A stretch of DNA of 64,000 nucleotides from NCBI GenBank assembly GCA_965228045.1, contig OZ245789.1:4712001-4776000 (forward strand). Direction: 5' to 3'. Numbering within the stretch: the first letter of the stretch is position 1; each line of letters starts with the position of its first letter. Positions 62,869 to 64,000 of this stretch are shown in pieces. This stretch comes from JANQEU01 sp965228045. GTDB taxonomy: Bacteria > Bacteroidota > Bacteroidia > Cytophagales > Cyclobacteriaceae. A program made the translations under genes and the position numbers. The notes under the pieces were generated by a model that searched no databases, was not told the origin of the DNA, and saw only the letters and a list, made by a program, of their open reading frames with translations.

Positions 62869-64000
62869 ATGAATATTTTTCTCGGACTAATAGAAATCAG
62901 TGGATATTACTCGAGCCTGCAAAAAGGACTGTCCGAAATAGGCCATCGGGCTGATCTCTATACCTTTCATCCACATAAGTTCAAATACAAATCTCAAAAA
63001 AACTGGAATTGGCGTTATCTGGTCTTAAGAATCTTTTGGAGTAACCATAACTGGTTGCGAAGGTATCATATTGGCAATATGATTTATCAGAAATACTTTC
63101 CAAGGTTATACAACAAATATTATCACCAATTTCGAGATATATTCTTTGAATATTGTCTTGCAAAGTATGATGTCTTTATTTATTGCTATGCAACTTCCAT
63201 TTATCCTGATTTTGAAGATTATAAGCGAATCAAGGCTGTTGGTAAGAAATTGATCTGCTTTTTTCATGGCTCCGATTCGCGACCTACGTGGATGGATGGA
63301 GCTGTGATGTCGGCAAGCAGCGGTAGAACCATTGAAGATTGCTATAAATTGAATTCTGAGACATTGAAAAAGGTTAGTCAAATTGAAAAATACGCTGATT
63401 ATATAATTTCAAGTCCCAGTAGTGGACAGTTTCTCACAAAACCATTTATAAATTCCTTCAACATCGGAATTCCTTTTAATATGAATCCCGTAAAAAGGCT
63501 ACAACTTCCTGCGTCCGGCTCAATTAAAATTCTCCATAGCCCTTCACATCCGGAAGGCAAAGGAACATTGGAAATTAAGAAGGTTATAAAGAAACTTGTC
63601 GCAGAAGGGTTTGATATTGAGTTTAATGTAGTCCAAGGGCAACCAAATAAGGTTGTATTAAAGGAAATTAAACAGTCCCATCTTATAATTGATCAAATAT
63701 ATTCAGATACTCCGGTGGCTAATTTTGCTCTTGAGGGAATCGCCAACGGTACTCCCGTTTTAGTTTGTGGTTATTTCAGCAAATGGTACCTGGACAACAC
63801 TTCCCAGCGAAATCTTCCTCCTGCACTTTTTGTTCATCCAGATGATTTTGAGAAGACATTGAGAGAAATGATACAGAATCCTATTAAATACTATTCTTTA
63901 TTGGATAATACTAGAGCTTTCTTAGAGAAGGAATGGACAATCAAAGCTGTAACTAATAAATTTCAAAGAATATTCAATAACCAACCATTAAAAGAATGGA
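62869..64000 (+). CDS. Glycosyltransferase-like protein, 3'-truncated by window end
   Basis: An open frame of 377 codons from the ATG runs to the right edge without a stop. The product begins 'MNIFLGLIEISGYYSSLQKGL' and has 'LICFFHGSDSRPTWMD', 'IKILHSPSHPEGKG', 'LIIDQIYSDTPVANFALEGIANGTPVLVCG' and a C-terminal helix 'TRAFLEKEWT', a GT-B layout of two Rossmann domains. It is not closely similar to the other glycosyltransferases here. It shows that the polysaccharide locus goes on beyond the window. Confidence 0.75.
   Translation, partial: MNIFLGLIEISGYYSSLQKGLSEIGHRADLYTFHPHKFKYKSQKNWNWRYLVLRIFWSNHNWLRRYHIGNMIYQKYFPRLYNKYYHQFRDIFFEYCLAKYDVFIYCYATSIYPDFEDYKRIKAVGKKLICFFHGSDSRPTWMDGAVMSASSGRTIEDCYKLNSETLKKVSQIEKYADYIISSPSSGQFLTKPFINSFNIGIPFNMNPVKRLQLPASGSIKILHSPSHPEGKGTLEIKKVIKKLVAEGFDIEFNVVQGQPNKVVLKEIKQSHLIIDQIYSDTPVANFALEGIANGTPVLVCGYFSKWYLDNTSQRNLPPALFVHPDDFEKTLREMIQNPIKYYSLLDNTRAFLEKEWTIKAVTNKFQRIFNNQPLKEW

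Noticed and set aside
1..64000. tRNA, rRNA, insertion sequence, prophage or integration sites
   Set aside because: Intergenic gaps were read on both strands; no cloverleaf, transposase, integrase or long terminal repeat was recognised. A covariance-model search could still find a small RNA.

Overview
The window looks like a chromosomal segment of a Bacteroidota bacterium, most likely of the order Cytophagales. The evidence is a SusC/CirA-like TonB receptor with an N-terminal carboxypeptidase-regulatory domain, PnuC-type vitamin transporters beside a NadR-like kinase, lipoproteins with Bacteroidota-style lipoboxes, moderately AT-rich DNA, almost no Shine-Dalgarno sequences, and repeated -7 boxes of the form TAnnTTTG upstream of genes. 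No tRNA, rRNA, CRISPR array, insertion sequence or phage gene was recognised.

Region 1 (1-8.5 kb) is mixed metabolism. It holds the end of an atypical short-chain dehydrogenase, a VOC-fold protein, a lipoprotein di-heme cytochrome c peroxidase and a DUF4377-like lipoprotein. A vitamin-uptake neighbourhood follows: a TPP riboswitch with its own promoter drives a TonB-dependent receptor (probably for thiamine), with two PnuC-family permeases, a NadR-like P-loop kinase and an isopenicillin-N-synthase-like 2-oxoglutarate oxygenase close by.

Region 2 (8.6-17.1 kb) is housekeeping and signalling. It holds guaB, then a tightly overlapped plus-strand run: a membrane GAF-SpoIIE phosphatase, a STAS antagonist and an RsbW-type ATPase (a complete partner-switching module with no sigma factor next to it), two SurA-like periplasmic folding factors and a MoxR ATPase. 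pheS lies on the opposite strand.

Region 3 (17.2-64 kb, open at the right edge) is a very large polysaccharide (capsule/EPS/O-antigen) locus, mostly on the minus strand and visibly more AT-rich than region 2. It contains three initiating phosphoglycosyl transferases (two WecA-like, one WcaJ/WbaP-like), about a dozen glycosyltransferases, one Wzx flippase, two candidate Wzy polymerases, a Wzz-like co-polymerase, a large multi-SLBB Wza exporter and a Wzi-like outer-membrane protein. Sugar-nucleotide enzymes are a FlaA1/WbpM 4,6-dehydratase, a WbpV-like reductase, WecB, and the WbuX-WbuY-WbuZ set known to make acetamidino sugars. Decorating enzymes are unusually rich: two sulfotransferases, two AsnB-type amidotransferases, a PIG-L deacetylase, a hexapeptide acetyltransferase, an LpxD-like acyltransferase, a prolyl-hydroxylase-like oxygenase, a heparinase II/III-like lyase and a bi-domain dehydrogenase.

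Together these suggest one or two heavily modified, probably sulfated and amidine-bearing surface polysaccharides built through a Wzx/Wzy route. Short intergenic gaps with TAnnTTTG boxes and one clear intrinsic terminator (about 45.13-45.16 kb) divide the minus-strand genes into at least four operons: 60.4-54.6, 54.5-45.3, 44.9-37.2 and 37.1-26.3 kb. The last probably has an extra internal promoter before wza. Many genes at tight junctions use TTG or GTG starts.
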